NCBI GenBank assembly: GCA_045837725.1
Contig: JBEWZL010000237.1
Location: forward strand, 1-64,000
Length of the DNA stretch: 64,000 nucleotides
Reading direction: 5' to 3'
DNA from: Vermamoeba vermiformis
Lineage: Eukaryota > Tubulinea > Echinamoebida
Under the pieces are notes generated by a model, which was not told the DNA's origin, did not search any database, and saw nothing but the letters and a program-made list of their open reading frames with translations. Position numbers and translations under genes: made by a program. Below, piece by piece: positions 45,907 through 57,896 of this stretch. Numbering within the stretch: the first letter of the stretch is position 1; each line of letters starts with the position of its first letter.

Positions 45907-46440
45907 TGTGTTTGGTTTCTCTTCGTTTACTTGTTTGATTCAATCGAATGAATTCAATGTGTGTTCATAAAAGTTTTCCCGCCCCAAGACATGTGCCTGT
46001 CACTCTTCGCTATTGAAACAACATCGCCAAGCCGCTCATTGTCGAACACTAATAGTTAAATGCTGTCATTAAATTCATAAGAGGGGCTAGAACTAAGGTA
46101 ACGCCCGAAGTGCTGCATCTGTCGAGAAACTGTTATATTGAGTCGTAGCATTAATGTCTTTGTAGTAATTAATATTAATTATATTAATAATTTTTAAATA
46201 ATTTTTGGATAGGTTTGTTAATGTTAAGTGGTTCAAAAGAAAGCAGAATGTTTGGCTGGAACTAATTTAGAACGTACCGCTTGACCTAAAAAAAAGCTAG
46301 CGCGATAAAGATAAACAAGGCGTAGTGCTTTGTGCCTCGTTGCACGAATCTACAGAAATTAATTTAGTAACAGATATTTTTTATTTTGTTCGAAGGTTAA
46401 AAAACTACAAATACTACTTATTCGAAAGAAAGGGCAGCAC
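45907..46440. other. Intergenic region upstream of TPR-CHAT 2
   Basis: About 530 AT-rich bases holding the promoter of TPR-CHAT 2 on the right-to-left strand and the 3' flank of the small membrane protein. Nothing else is recognisable. Confidence 0.4.
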
Positions 46441-46848
46441 TTAAAATCGCTTCTTCTTTTCGTTAGCAGCAGGGCTAAGAACGAATGCTCCGAGAAAAGC
46501 GAGACCAAATCCAGTCCAGAGAATGTACATGTTGGTCTTGAAGGCTTCGGGGAGGAACAATCCCTTGTTTTGATAGACCAAATAGAGGCTACCAGCGTAG
46601 CTCAACGCATAAGCGCGGAGAACGAGTCGTTTCACCGCATCGGTGTGGAAAAGTGAGGCCAAAGAGAAGAAAACCATTGTAGCGATGTAAACACCAGCAA
46701 TTGAGAACGCCATATAGGTGTCCTGGCCCGAGGGCATTTTGCCATGATTTTGTTGATACACATCCGAGTTACCGCTAATAAAAACGTAGGACCAAAAGGC
46801 AGAGATGATTGAGGGAACAGCCAAGCAGATATTTTGACCGAGAGTCAT
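46441..46848 (-). CDS. Small four-TM protein with dilysine ER-retrieval tail
   Basis: A single-exon frame of 135 residues with about four hydrophobic helices (LAVPSIISAFWSYVFI, MAFSIAGVYIATMVFFSLAS, LVLRAYALSYAGSLYLVY, YILWTGFGLAFLGAFVL). The C-terminus is ANEKKKRF; its last four residues fit the KKxx signal that returns membrane proteins to the ER. Codon composition is even and a normal intergenic gap lies on each side, so it is probably real. No family is recognised; an ER or early secretory membrane protein is the best description. Confidence 0.72.
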   Translation of the reverse strand: MTLGQNICLAVPSIISAFWSYVFISGNSDVYQQNHGKMPSGQDTYMAFSIAGVYIATMVFFSLASLFHTDAVKRLVLRAYALSYAGSLYLVYQNKGLFLPEAFKTNMYILWTGFGLAFLGAFVLSPAANEKKKRF

Positions 46849-47393
46849 GATGGAAGTGTTGGTATTAGTAGAGTGGTGGTATTATTTAATAAACTATAAA
46901 TTCAAAAAAAAAACGAAGAGCAACGGTCACAAACGTTTGGCGGTTCTAAATTTAGCAAAGTCCAGATATTTTGCGAGATTGTTTATTGCCCTGGTTTGAT
47001 TGCCCTTTGAGTCCTGAATAATTTATTTTACATTTATCTTAGTATAGCTCAGCAAGTTTGGCCGTAGATCAAATAAGGTAAGCATCTTCAATTAGATCCC
47101 GATATTATGAATCTTGAGGTGCTTTGATGTTAAAGCCTCCAATAAATTTAGCACCAACGTGCAGTTATCAAAAATATTAATTATCAACTAATAAGGCTCA
47201 GCTTGTCCAAATTGACTGTTCAATAAAAATCGATCCATAATTAATATTTTTGATTAAAACAAGGCAATTCCATCATAATATTTATAAACATGATTTAACA
47301 AGGCCAATTTGAATTGTTTATTTTTTCTGAAAATTTTCGTGAAGGCAATCTTTTTATTCCGGATAATTATTGATCAATCTCGGTATACTAGGC
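46849..47393. other. Divergent intergenic region
   Basis: About 545 AT-rich bases between two divergent genes. A TAGCTCAG resembling a tRNA A-box occurs near 47045, but no B-box follows. Nothing else seen. Confidence 0.4.
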
Positions 47394-50264
47394 ATGTTGC
47401 GAGCAATAAGCACGAGCATTTCTTCATCAAGAAGGGCTTTAACGACAATTAAGCAGCCTTTATTGTCCTTGACACTTCGCAAGGCTAAATACGGCACTAC
47501 CACGACACAAAAATACGAAGACTTGATATTTCAATCAATTCATAGCCCTGAGAAGTACTGGGGTGATATTGCTAATAGACACGACTCGATTGCTTGGTAC
47601 GTCGCTTTACACCACCCTAGATCCGGATAATTGTTTCAAAATTTCAATTAGGAATTGTTTTGTACCATCATTAGTACCACGTTAATACTATCTATAGACT
47701 ATACTTATAACAACACGCCTTAGGTTCAGAAAATTCGATGAAGTTTTGGACAAATCGAATCCGCCGTTCTATCGATGGTTCAAGGGCGGAATAATGAATA
47801 CTTGCTTCAACTGCCTCGATGTCCATGTGCAACAAGGCCGAGGAGATCAAGTTGCCCTTATTTGGGACAGTCCCGTTTCGGTACGTACATCCGCTTGCTG
47901 GTGATTCAGTTGCAGTTACTTACTCGTACTAGAACGCCATCAAAAAATATACCTATAAAGAACTGCTCGAAGAAGTACGAAAATTTGCCAAAGTTCTCAA
48001 GTCTATGAACGTACATAAAGGAGATCGCGTAGTGATTTACATGCCAATGATTCCTGAGGCTGCTATTGCCATGTTAGCTTGTGCAAGAATAGGAGCTGTT
48101 CATAGGTACATATCCTTGCTTATATTCGATTCTTTACTGATTCTTTGCTGTCAGTGTTGTGTTTGGTGGATTTGCTTCGGATCAGCTCGCTTCAAGAATC
48201 AACCACGCCAAGCCTAAGGTGCGTAATATGAATTATCCATTATTATATCATTATTCATCCATATCTAGGTGGTTGTTACAGCTAACTTTAGCATTGAACC
48301 GACGCATCAAGTCGCGTACAAACCACTTTTGGATCACGCGATTGAATTGTCAGAGCACAAACCCAGTGCTTGTATTATCTACAACGTACGTTATAATCAT
48401 ATTATATGTACCATAACCAACATATTCCTTTAGCGCGAAATCACATCCAATATGAAAGTATCGCCTGCTAAAATGAATGCAGGATTTGACCACGATTGGA
48501 AGACATTGATGAAAAACGTGCACGTGGATCATAAAAAGTACGAACTATACTTATATACGTACTATCAAATACATCTAACAGGTTATAAGGGACGACACTA
48601 TCGAGCATTTGAGCGCATTAGATCCGCTCTACATTCTTTACACATCAGGAACGACTGGTAAGCTTAGTATAATATAAGAGTAATGGTAAGCTAAATAATA
48701 TTCGCTAGGCAATCCTAAGGGTGTAGTAAGAGACAACGGAGGTCATGCCGTGGCGTTGAAGTGGAGTTTGAGCAACATTTTTGACATTCAGCCCGGTGAT
48801 GTCTGGTGGGCCGCATCAGACATTGGTTGGGTCGTAGGACACAGTTACATTGTCTATGGTCCACTATTGCAAGGTGCTACGAGTATTATGTACGAGGGCA
48901 AACCCGTCGGCACTCCTGATGTAAGTGTCAACTGCTTTGACACGTGTCATTTGATTGACACTTTGGCATTTAGGCTGGTGCTTTTTGGCGCGTATTGTCG
49001 CAACACAAAGCGAAGAGCATGTTCGCTGCTCCAACTGCAATGCGGGCAATCAAGCGTGATGATCCTGAAGGCAAACTCATTGCCAAATATGGTAAGATAA
49101 GCCTGAACTCGAACAATGGCAATATTAACCAATGGATCTTTAGACCTATCCGCGATGAAGAGTTTGTTTTTAGCTGGGTGAGTATTAGTAATATTTTGAG
49201 CTCTGTTCGTTGACACGTGTCGTTATTCTTTCAGTGAACGAGCGGATCCAGACACAGTGATGTGGACACAAGCGCTAATGAAAGAGAAGCCAGTTATTGA
49301 CCACTGGTGGCAGACTGAGACTGGCTGGCCCATTGCCGCTAACTCGCCAGTCTACGGTCTATTTGACATCAAGCCTGGCTCGTGCTGCAAACCAGTGCCC
49401 GGCTACGATGTGCGCGTGTTTGATCCTGATGGTCACTCCTTGCCGCACGATCATTTGGGCGATGTTGTCATCAAGCTGCCCGTATGTATTGTACACCTAC
49501 ATCAATTCGTCATATTGTTAACGGGCCGAATTTAGATGCCTCCTGGCTGCTTGGTGTCGTTGTATCAAAATGACGAGGGCTGCAAAGAGGCCTATTTCAA
49601 CAAGTATCCTGGCTACTATAGGACTGGGTAAGTACACTAATATAGCATAGCTGTCAAGCACTAACATGCGACAGTGACGCGGGCATGATTGATGCTGATG
49701 GCTACTTGCACATCTTGTCGCGAGTGGACGACATCATCAAAGTTGCTGGGCACAGACTGGCCACCGGCAGCATTGAAGAAGCACTCGCAGCGCATCCTAA
49801 TGTCGCTGAATGTGCTGTGGTTGCCGTTGAGGACTCGATCAAGGGTGAAGTGCCATTGGGTCTTGTTGTCTTGAAGTCAGGCGTGACCAAAGACCACAAC
49901 TCCATCGTGACTGAGTGCATTGAGGTAAACACAATGTTATTGCTAAATTAGCTTTGTATATTAACCTTGTTGTGTTAATTCAGCGAGTTCGAGAACATGT
50001 TGGTCCAGTAGCAGCATTCAGAAAGTGCATCGTAGTCAATCACTTGCCCAAGACTAGATCCGGCAAGATTTTGCGAGCAACATTGAGACAAATAGCTAAC
50101 TCGCATGACTATAAAGTACCTCCTACTATTGGTATGTTATTGAGGACTATTCTAAAAGGTTGGATCTAATTCCTTTTTTAGACAACATTACTGTACTGGA
50201 TCACGTTATTGAGAGGCTGAATACTATTGGTCATGCCACAAAACATAAGAACAAAAAGCATTAA
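47394..50264 (+). CDS. ACSS3: Mitochondrial short-chain acyl-CoA synthetase (ACSS3-like)
   Basis: A multi-exon gene (first exons 47394-47596, 47724-47880, 47933 onward; last exon to 50264). The N-terminus ([20 protein letters not shown]) is rich in Arg and Ser without acids, a typical mitochondrial presequence. The AMP-forming synthetase motifs are complete: [77 protein letters not shown], and KTRSGKILR with its catalytic Lys. [12 protein letters not shown] and the overall spacing are closest to ACSS3/propionyl-CoA synthetases rather than cytosolic acetyl-CoA synthetase. It should activate propionate or acetate to the CoA thioester using ATP. The C-terminus ends in a Lys/His-rich tail. Convergent with the HAD-like gene 70 bases away. 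Confidence 0.93.
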
Positions 50265-50335
50265 GCGTGAGTGTATTATTAATAACAATAAACAACAATT
50301 CTCAAGCTACTTTTTGAAAACGCATCCGTTTTCAT

Positions 50336-51358
50336 TTATTTTATCAATTTTAGCGCGACTAATTCTGCGCGTAATTGCGTTGGACTTTTATATACAATTC
50401 CGTCAAAGTTGCATTGACGAGCTACGGCTATATTCTTTGGCTTATCGTCGATTAAAAATACGTTCCTTTTGTTTTCAATAAGACCGAACTTCTTAATAAA
50501 ATTATCCCATGTCGTTAAGTAACGAGTGCCTCTTTTTGCTATAATTCAATACTTTTGTTGTCGCATGAAATCCATCAAATTTGACTTTCTGTAAAGAATA
50601 ACCAAATTAGGAAATATTCTACCCAGAAATATTTTGCAACGTACCATCACTGGCAATTTTTGTACTAATTTTTCTAAATGCTCCTCGCCTATATTTGAAA
50701 ATAATACGACTTCGTGGCCATTGGCTACAAATGAAATTAATTAGAAATTATTTGGAACCTTAGATCCGCTTATTTTATCGTTACCTTTCAATTCATCGAT
50801 GATTCTTAGTACCTCGTTATTAAGCTCTTGTGAATTTACAATATTTTCGAATAACGGACTCAGCCAATCAATCAACGATTTATGGTGTGATATTCGACTC
50901 TTCCTGTTGAGATTGAAGCCTTATTAATATTGAATATTACTGCCTTATTACATAAAACGCGTACCTTAATATTTTTTCAGGGTGCTGAAAAGTAAATAAT
51001 TCGATTAATAAGCCAAGTAATGCTCTCGGATGCCATAGCAAGTAAAGTATGACGTGGAACATGTGCCGGAAGAAGATTACACTTAATATCATTGAAAAAT
51101 GTCTAGGTTTAACAACAACGTGATGAAGATCAAACGCTACCTAAATATTCAATGAAATCGGTTAAAAGGATCCAAAAATTCAAATAAAATTGTCAAAAAT
51201 TGTTAAAAAGCAAATTAAGCTACTAAAGCGCCATTAAATAATAGATAGTTCGTTTTGTATTTTAATAGTTAATTTCAATAACTTACTAACGTTTTTAATT
51301 TTGGGTTTACACGATCCACCTGTGAGTATGTCTCCATTTTAGGTTCAACAGCTGACAT
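50336..51358 (-). CDS. HAD-like hydrolase family protein with altered motif I
   Basis: A minus-strand gene with about six short exons, not visible as one long frame. It begins MSAVEPKMETYSQVDRVNP, then after a GTAAGT intron reads VAFDLHHVVVKPRHF (motif I region), continues with LYLLWHPRALLGLLIEL, HHKSLIDWLSPLFENIV, then NGHEVVLFSNIGEEH (motif II with Ser), and near the C-terminus VFLIDDKPKNIAVAR (motif IV) before a TAA at 50336. Motif I normally reads DxD; here the second Asp is His, so phosphatase activity may be lost or altered. The helical insert around the WHPRALLG stretch is a cap-like region. Substrate unknown. Confidence 0.75.
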
Positions 51359-51472
51359 AATCACCTTTTATGTATTTGCATGTGCTATGCTATGTTGTTG
51401 TGTTGAAGATTTGACTATTTAAAGGTTACGGGTGATTTTTTCGACGTAGTCTTTTTGTTGGGACAAATTTCT

Positions 51473-51589
51473 TTACCAATCCTTCGTCGTCAGCAAATTA
51501 TACATTTCTCTTAATATACCATTATAGTAGACATCATTAAAAGAGCCTTTACTAATAACTGGAGCAGCTGGAGCACAGTCTGGATCCAT
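51473..51589 (-). CDS. Possible 38-residue peptide
   Basis: A minus-strand ATG at 51589 opens a 38-codon frame, MDPDCAPAAPVISKG then a Tyr/Asn-rich part ending LLTTKDW. It lies about 115 bases upstream of the HAD-like gene on the same strand. It may be a small protein, an upstream frame in the leader of that gene, or an exon whose partner I could not find. Composition looks protein-like; nothing more is known. Confidence 0.28.
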   Translation of the reverse strand: MDPDCAPAAPVISKGSFNDVYYNGILREMYNLLTTKDW

Positions 51590-51800
51590 TTATTTTTCTC
51601 AACGATTCCAAAGAAACACCACCCAAGATGATATTTATATTTTAAACTAGCGTGTTTATTATAATATGGTTCGTGGAACTCGATAGATAGATCATAATAA
51701 TGGCTGACGAATCGTAAGTGCCAACCAAATCTGTTTAGAACGGATATTTTACAATTTTAATTTATTTAAAGAACAATATTATGCATATATTATCCGTGGC

Positions 51801-52740
51801 TTAATAATAGAAAGCCAATAGTGTTGTGAAGGTTATAAGCCAAAATACGCCAAAAATCAAATTCAAAACACCCGCAACCCTATATAAACATGATTAGATA
51901 CTTATTTACATGAAAAATATTTAAATTATTTTCCGTAATTAAAAATTACTATTTACCTTGCGCTGGCGTCGTGACTGACGATGAAACAAGCCCCGATCCA
52001 CCACAGCGGTCCTACAAGCCAACCAAAAGCGAATCTATATTAAAATATATTATTAATAAGCAGAAAGATCGTCAAATATTCAAAATAGACTATTTGAGGT
52101 GAAATCCAGAACGAGACTTACAACATCCAGGCTGTCATTGAAGCTACAGCGCCATCGCGATAATAATAGAAGTCTCTGTCAACATAGTCCCTATCATCAG
52201 TGATTATTACTCGCACAACTTCTTCGTGTGGCTCTTGTACTGGTTGTGCTTGCGGATACGCTTGAGGCGGCATTGGCGTAACAGGCTCGCCCTCGCGATA
52301 TTCAGAGCTAGTAATATGCGTAGTGACTCTAGGGGGTGGTGGCACTACATTTTCAGACGGCATTGGTGTGATCGGTTTTTGAAGCGGATGTGGTGGGACT
52401 ACGCGTTGAAAAGCTTGACCAGGAGGAGGTGGTGGAGCCTCAGGAGGCACAACAAAGATTTCTAAATATAATAAGGATCAATATTAAATCTTTCTAAGCG
52501 GATTTGAATGTCGATCCGATTCAATTTCAAATTTTGAAACTTACGCGGAGCACCGGCTGCCGAACCGACATCGTAATAATATGTCGTATTTGCAGCTGTT
52601 ACTTGTGGCAAGACCTGATTAGGCTGATTTTCCACCTTTTCAGAAATTGGCGATTGATAGTTTGGATGTGGCACGACAGCTCGATTCGGATCGAGTTGAT
52701 CAGTGGTTGAAGGGTTGATTTGCTCGTTCGTGTTCATCAT
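51801..52740 (-). CDS. Proline-rich protein with two C-terminal membrane helices
   Basis: Four exons can be joined: an N-terminal exon from 52740 (MMNTNEQINPSTTDQLDPNR), a proline-rich exon to about 52120 (PPEAPPPPPGQAFQ, repeated PxxPMP motifs), then GWLVGPLWWIGACFIV and finally VLNLIFGVFWLITFTTLL ending AFYY at the TAA at 51801. The cytosolic head of about 170 residues is rich in Pro, Gln and Asn and includes a charged run DDRDYVDRDFYYYRDG just before the membrane. Two closely spaced hydrophobic helices form a hairpin-like anchor. Such layouts are common in membrane adaptor proteins, but no family is recognised. Confidence 0.72.
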
Positions 52741-52958
52741 TTGAATTTTATAATCTTACCAACGAAGATAAAATGCGTTTTAAGGATCGCGAATTTATTT
52801 GAGAATTCTAAGGAAATTGGTTTATTTTAAAATAATATCCATTTTTGACTTTAAATTGGAATGTTTCATTATTGAATTTAATAAATATAGATGTATTATT
52901 CGTTAGTCGAGCATTGTTCTAACTTTTAGACTTCAGATTCAGCCAAGCGATAGAGATT

Positions 52959-54628
52959 TTGCCAAACGAGATCTGGTTTCTCATTTTCGACAAAATCGAC
53001 ATACCATACAAGTGTCCTATACTCCCTAAATATCATTCTGATGATTGGCGCCTCGCTTGGATTTTTCCGTTTCTCATCTTGACTTCAAAAGAACTAAAAA
53101 ACGTAAGGAGCCAAAATATGGCCGAACAGTCCTTCGATTTATATTAACGTGCATCTTTTGCGCAGATTGCGCGACAATATGTCGAGTCAAATCGCGTGTC
53201 TAGGACGCACATCCCGTACATTGACTTCACCGCATTTATGGCCCTACAAGGCTCGCTAAGTTGCCTAAAATATTTGTTGCAATTAGGATATCCCTGTACG
53301 CGAAAAACATCAGCATGTGCTGCGTTTAATGGCTCAATGGAAATTTTAAAATTTTTGAACGAAGAAGTGAAGGCCAAATGGAGCAAACAGACCTGCGACA
53401 TGGCTGCAAAGAGCGGAAATCTCGCGGCTTTGCAGTACGCGCATTCTATCGGGTGCTCGTGGACTGCTCAAACGTGTGCTGAAGCTGCGACAAATAGTCT
53501 CGCGTGCTTAAAGTACGCGCACGACAATGGTTGTCAGTGGAATGGAAACACGTGCAGTAGCGCTGCAGAGTTTAATCGCTTGGACTGTTTGACATACGCG
53601 TTCGATAGAGGCTGTGAGTCATGTCATTTATATAAAATATCAACGAGATTAATTATTAAGGATAGGTCCTTGGGACTCACGAACAGCCATGCTCGCGGCA
53701 TTCAGCAATTCATTTCCGTGCTTCAAATTTGCGGTCAAGAACGGCTGTCCCGTTGACGACCTTACGTACAATGCCGCAGCAATTAGCGGCTCAATCCAAT
53801 GTTTGCAATACTTGCTTGACACGTATCAAACGAAACCTAATGTCGGTCAATCTATCGTAGTCAAAGATAACATGGAGGCCATTAAATTTGCACACAACAA
53901 AGGTTTGATCACGTGGACAGCAGCTGTGTGTGAAGCAGCTTCAATGCACGGCAGCATCAATGCCCTCAAGTACGCGCGTCAGAACAAATGTCCATGGACT
54001 GCCAAGACCGCTAATCACGCTGCCAATCTCGAGTGCTTGCAATATACGCTGCAGAATGGATGTCCGTACACACCAGCTGACGTGTGTGCCAATGCTGTCA
54101 AACGTGGAGATCTCGCCATGTTGTCATTTGCAGTCGAGTTCGGATGTCAGTGGGACTTGAACACGTTGTGCCACGGAGTTGTCGTGAATGATATAGCCAT
54201 GGTCCGGTATATTTACAAACGGTCTAAGCCTCAATGGCCGAAAGGTCTCTTATCGACCAATCGTGAAGTACTAAGTTACATGCATCGGCACAAATGTACG
54301 AGCTGACCTAAATAACCAAATTGTTAATGATCTTATTATAGGTCCCTGGGACATCAAGCAGACCGAGATATTGGCTGAATTGGGTCAATACGAGCTGTTG
54401 CAATACGTCCACAAGAGAGGCTGTCATTGGGGTCCTGCAACGTGCACCATGGCAGCCAAGGGCGGGTATTTGACCTGCTTGAAGTACGCGCACGAGAACG
54501 GTGCACCATGGGACGAAACTACACTCGCCGAAGCTGTGCGACACGACGAGCTGCAGTGCATTGATTACGTCAAAAGACATAAAATTAATGAAAGCAAGGT
54601 CCGAAAGCAACTGTCAATTCAAAATTAA
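52959..54628 (+). CDS. F-box-like and ankyrin-like repeat protein
   Basis: Exons approximately 52920-53102, 53166-53613, 53666-54295 and 54342-54628. The N-terminal piece (LPNEIWFLIFDKI) resembles an F-box. The rest consists of ankyrin-like units of about 28-30 residues with the pattern AA.xG.L.CLKYAHENGCPWDxxTC: CLKYAHDNGCQWNGNTC, ALQYAHSIGCSWTAQTC, ALKYARQNKCPWTAKTA, and CLKYAHENGAPWDETTL. This repeat type is abundant in amoebae and in some large viruses infecting them. If the F-box is real, the protein may recruit targets to an SCF ubiquitin ligase. The true start codon was not found; the coordinate given marks the first supported codons. Confidence 0.8.
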
Positions 54629-54852
54629 ATAATCTGGCCATACGAACAACAAGCAAATGCCTGTGAGGAAAAAAGTAAGACTAAGACTTTAATTAGAATG
54701 GATATAGACTAACGGCTTGACAATAGGGAACAGATCCACCAAAAATAAATCTTCTGTCTATTTACAGCTTGATCTTCAAAACATTCTTTCCTTTAAGAGC
54801 TATAATGATGGCGTCGGTAAGCGGAGCTAGTATTTTTGGTATGCATTTTTAG

Positions 54853-55933
54853 ATTTATTGGATTCAAATTTAAAAAAGAATTGACATCTGGTTTGGTAGT
54901 GCTCTACAAAATTGCCCAAAATTTCGATCTGCTCAAGAAATTATTGCACTGGTTTTTTAAGCCGGAAAGGCCGACCGAGAAACAGCTCACCAGCGACACA
55001 ACCATTGAAAAGTACTTGCCCGAGATCCCCTTTGCTGCTGTGGCTATTAATTACGATATGCCTTTGGGTGCTGGAGGTTTTGGTGCTGTTTATTTAGGAC
55101 GTTATCATGGCGACGTTGCAGTAAAGATATTTAAAGCTGCAGAAAACTCAAAAACCGAAATCCAAGCCCACGTGTAAGTTCTTCCCATTCGAATAGTTCA
55201 CTCACTATTGGACTTATAGAAAGTTAAATCACTCGCGGGTAGTGCAAATGTTTGGTTTTACAGTCAATCCAGAGACCAAAGAAGTACATCTGGTCATGGA
55301 ACTAATGCGCGATGGCTCGCTCGAGCAATTGCTTCGGCAAGACAAAAAATTGAACATTAATGAGGTCTTAAAACTGGCTTCAGAAATAGCAGAGGGCATT
55401 AGCTTCTTACACGAAAAAAAGATTATTCACAGAGATCTCAAACCCGCTAATATCTTGGTGCGTTGTTTGTAATGCACGAAAGGCACTACTAATAATACAC
55501 CAGTTGCATAGCAATAGAACCAGTGCTAAAATTTCCGATTTTGGCACGGCAAGGTTCTTAGAGGGTGAATCTGGCGTATCCTCCATTCACGGGACACCAG
55601 TATATTGGGCGCCAGAATTGTTAGAACCAAATGTGAAATATAACACATCGCTCGATATCTATGCGTAGGTAATAACATTTTGAATACCAGTTCACTGACA
55701 GTAGATCCAGGTTTGGCGCAATACTGTACGAAATGCTCACTAATGACCGTCTGTCGCGTTCTAACCGTATGAATATGATTGAACGCCTAGAGTCGTGGCG
55801 CCAGCACTTCAAACCACTCTTGTTTGCGTGTTGCGCACAGAATCCAAAAGAACGCCCTGGGATTGCCAATGTTTTAACGCAATTGAAGGCTATTCGTGTC
55901 GCTACTGCTGTTAGTAGCGAATCGTATAATTGA
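54853..55933 (+). CDS. Protein kinase, TKL-like
   Basis: About four exons encode an N-terminal helix-rich region and a full kinase domain: glycine loop LGAGGFGAVYLG, the lysine in VAVKIFK, HRDLKPANIL with the catalytic Asp, ISDFGTARFLEG, APELLEP, an F-helix DIYAFGAILYEML and the C-lobe motif NPKERPGIA. Introns fall after the codons for QAHV, at ILVRF/NRTS and at IYA/FGA. The APE and RPG patterns and the overall shape fit the tyrosine-kinase-like (TKL) group common in amoebae, with Ser/Thr specificity suggested by HRDLKPAN. The start is unsettled: a candidate ATG ATG at 54805 cannot be joined in frame by the splice sites I see. Target unknown. Confidence 0.83.
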
Positions 55934-56106
55934 TTATATAAATGTTGTTTACATTGGTATGTAAACAAATAATGTTCGCAATACACGCTGCAGAATGGGT
56001 CCGAGCACGTGCCAATATTGTTTAAAGTGCGTTCAGTTTAATTTTCCAGTTGACTGCGAAACGACGAACAACTCCAAAACAACATTCAACGAGTAGCAAC
56101 ACCAAT

Positions 56107-56771
56107 ATGGAGTAAGTGACGCTGACTTATGGCGAGACCAATTTACGTTTACAAACCGCAAATTTTTGAATAAAACAGCGCTCTGAAGAGGAAAATTAGA
56201 TGTAGTATTAATTATAATAATTTTAAAAATATAGGATTAACGATTTGAAACTTATTTCCGGATCTATTGAAATGGGCATCTGCCGCAGTAGTTGGCGACG
56301 GGATCCGTGGAATGTACTGGTACTACGAACGCCATATGAGGTCTTATTGGAGTTCGAACGCAAAGATCTCAGCGAAGAAAACGTGCGAAACTGGATTCAA
56401 CACCACATCCAACTCCTTAACGACAACGGAAACGCAGCAGCTCGCGCCAATATAATTAATATAGTCAACACTGCAGAAGGAAAGTACAAAGCGAAAGTAG
56501 AGTTCAATAATTATCCAACGAGAGCGAATGGAGCCCAAGTTGAATCTTATGAATACTTGGTCCTGGATGTATTGGGCCATCATTCCTTCAAAATAGAAGA
56601 TCTTTACGAGCCGACTAAAATTCCAGAGCGATATCATGCGTATGCAGCAACATTCAGTAAGTTCAACTTGCGAACGCATCTGCTTCAATTTTTGTACTCA
56701 ACGAATTTCTCGGTACAGTGCCTCGTCCACAGCCGGTCTATCATTTAGAAATGCTGGAACAACGCTATTGA
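56107..56771 (+). CDS. Unknown 159-residue protein, tandem copy 1
   Basis: Exons 56107-56111 (only five bases, ATGGA), 56235-56656 and 56719-56771 join to 159 residues. The body reads MEINDLKLISGS, then SWRRDPWNVLVL, with alternating hydrophobic strands and charged helices (SEENVRNWIQHHIQLLND). No signal peptide or membrane segment. The next gene has the same exon layout, a 422-base middle exon and the same length, so the pair arose by tandem duplication. I recognise no family; a small intracellular alpha/beta or ubiquitin-like fold is conceivable. Confidence 0.75.
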
Positions 56772-56882
56772 TTTAAATCGAGTTAAAATTTCTGTAACGT
56801 TGTAGAAAACGATTTATTTAACTTAACCCAACAGTAACGAGCACCACAACCACAACCACAATAGTTTCAAATAATTATCTCG

Positions 56883-57665
56883 ATGCAACAAGGGTAAGCA
56901 TATCACATTCGGAAAGGTTGAGCTTGTTGCAACCTAGATCTTGGTTTCTGAATACCTATACCGAATTCTAACTGCTCGCACTTACTTAATATTTAACTTC
57001 CTGTAATTTCCGTATTGTTTTATGAATTATTAATTTATTTCCAAATTTTATTTGAGCCAGGGAGCAAGATCTTAAACGAGGCAGCTTTACAATCATTACA
57101 TGCTGCGACAAACGCCGAAGAGATCCATATGATGTGGTAGTATATGATAGACCTATCAAAGTCAGCTTAAAATTCAAAGACAAAAAGAAAACTGAAGCAG
57201 ATGCGACCGCTTGGGTTAAAAACAATTTTGACATGGGCTACAATTTTATTAAGACAATAGAAAATGTAGAAAAAATAGACAAAGGCGAGTTTACAGTGCA
57301 CGTAAAATTCGCCAGAAATGTGATTCCAGTTAGCACAACCGAGCGCCATTATCCGATCGGCATGATTGAAGAGGCATCCAAGCCCAATATTACGGTGTGT
57401 GGTCAATACAATTACACAGTAGAAATGGCTAGTCAATATCCTGATGTGGAAAAAAGGCCCAGCGACAGAGAAGTTCGGTTCGGTGAGTCTCTTAAACAGA
57501 CAGTCTCTCTGTTACAAATCGAACGGAGATATCCGTCTTTATTGATAAAATATTCTAAATAACGCCTAATTTCCAACGTGCACTTCGGTCGGTAACTGAT
57601 CTGTTTTTGTTGATGTAGTTCCTTACGAGGCGCAAGAGGAATTCACCGAAGAAGCGTTTTTTTAA
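56883..57665 (+). CDS. Unknown 159-residue protein, tandem copy 2
   Basis: Exons 56883-56893 (eleven bases), 57061-57482 and 57619-57665 give 159 residues. It aligns with copy 1 along the middle exon: KRRRDPYDVVVYDRPIKVSL against SWRRDPWNVLVLRTPYEVLL, and ATAWVKNNFD against VRNWIQHHIQ. Both genes have a phase-2 first intron and a phase-1 second intron. The C-terminus is acidic (VPYEAQEEFTEEAFF), unlike copy 1 (VYHLEMLEQRY). Sequence divergence is high while gene structure is exact, so the duplication is old. Function unknown. Confidence 0.76.
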
Positions 57666-57896
57666 TATGTTGCGATTTTATGTGTAGGATACAGCTGACT
57701 ATAAATGCGTGTAATGTACGCCTTGCAATCATGCGCAATTTTAAATGCTGCAGAATTCAACAGGCCTGCTGCGCAAATTAGAATTTCATTCATACAATAG
57801 AATTAGCATGAAATTAAATGAATGCGGTTGATGTGCACGTATTGTTCGTCAATCTCTATTTATTTACAAGTAATGTACATCCGATCGCGTCAATAT

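Noticed and set aside
47043-47075. TAGCTCAG resembling a tRNA A-box
   Set aside because: No B-box or acceptor pairing follows within tRNA length.
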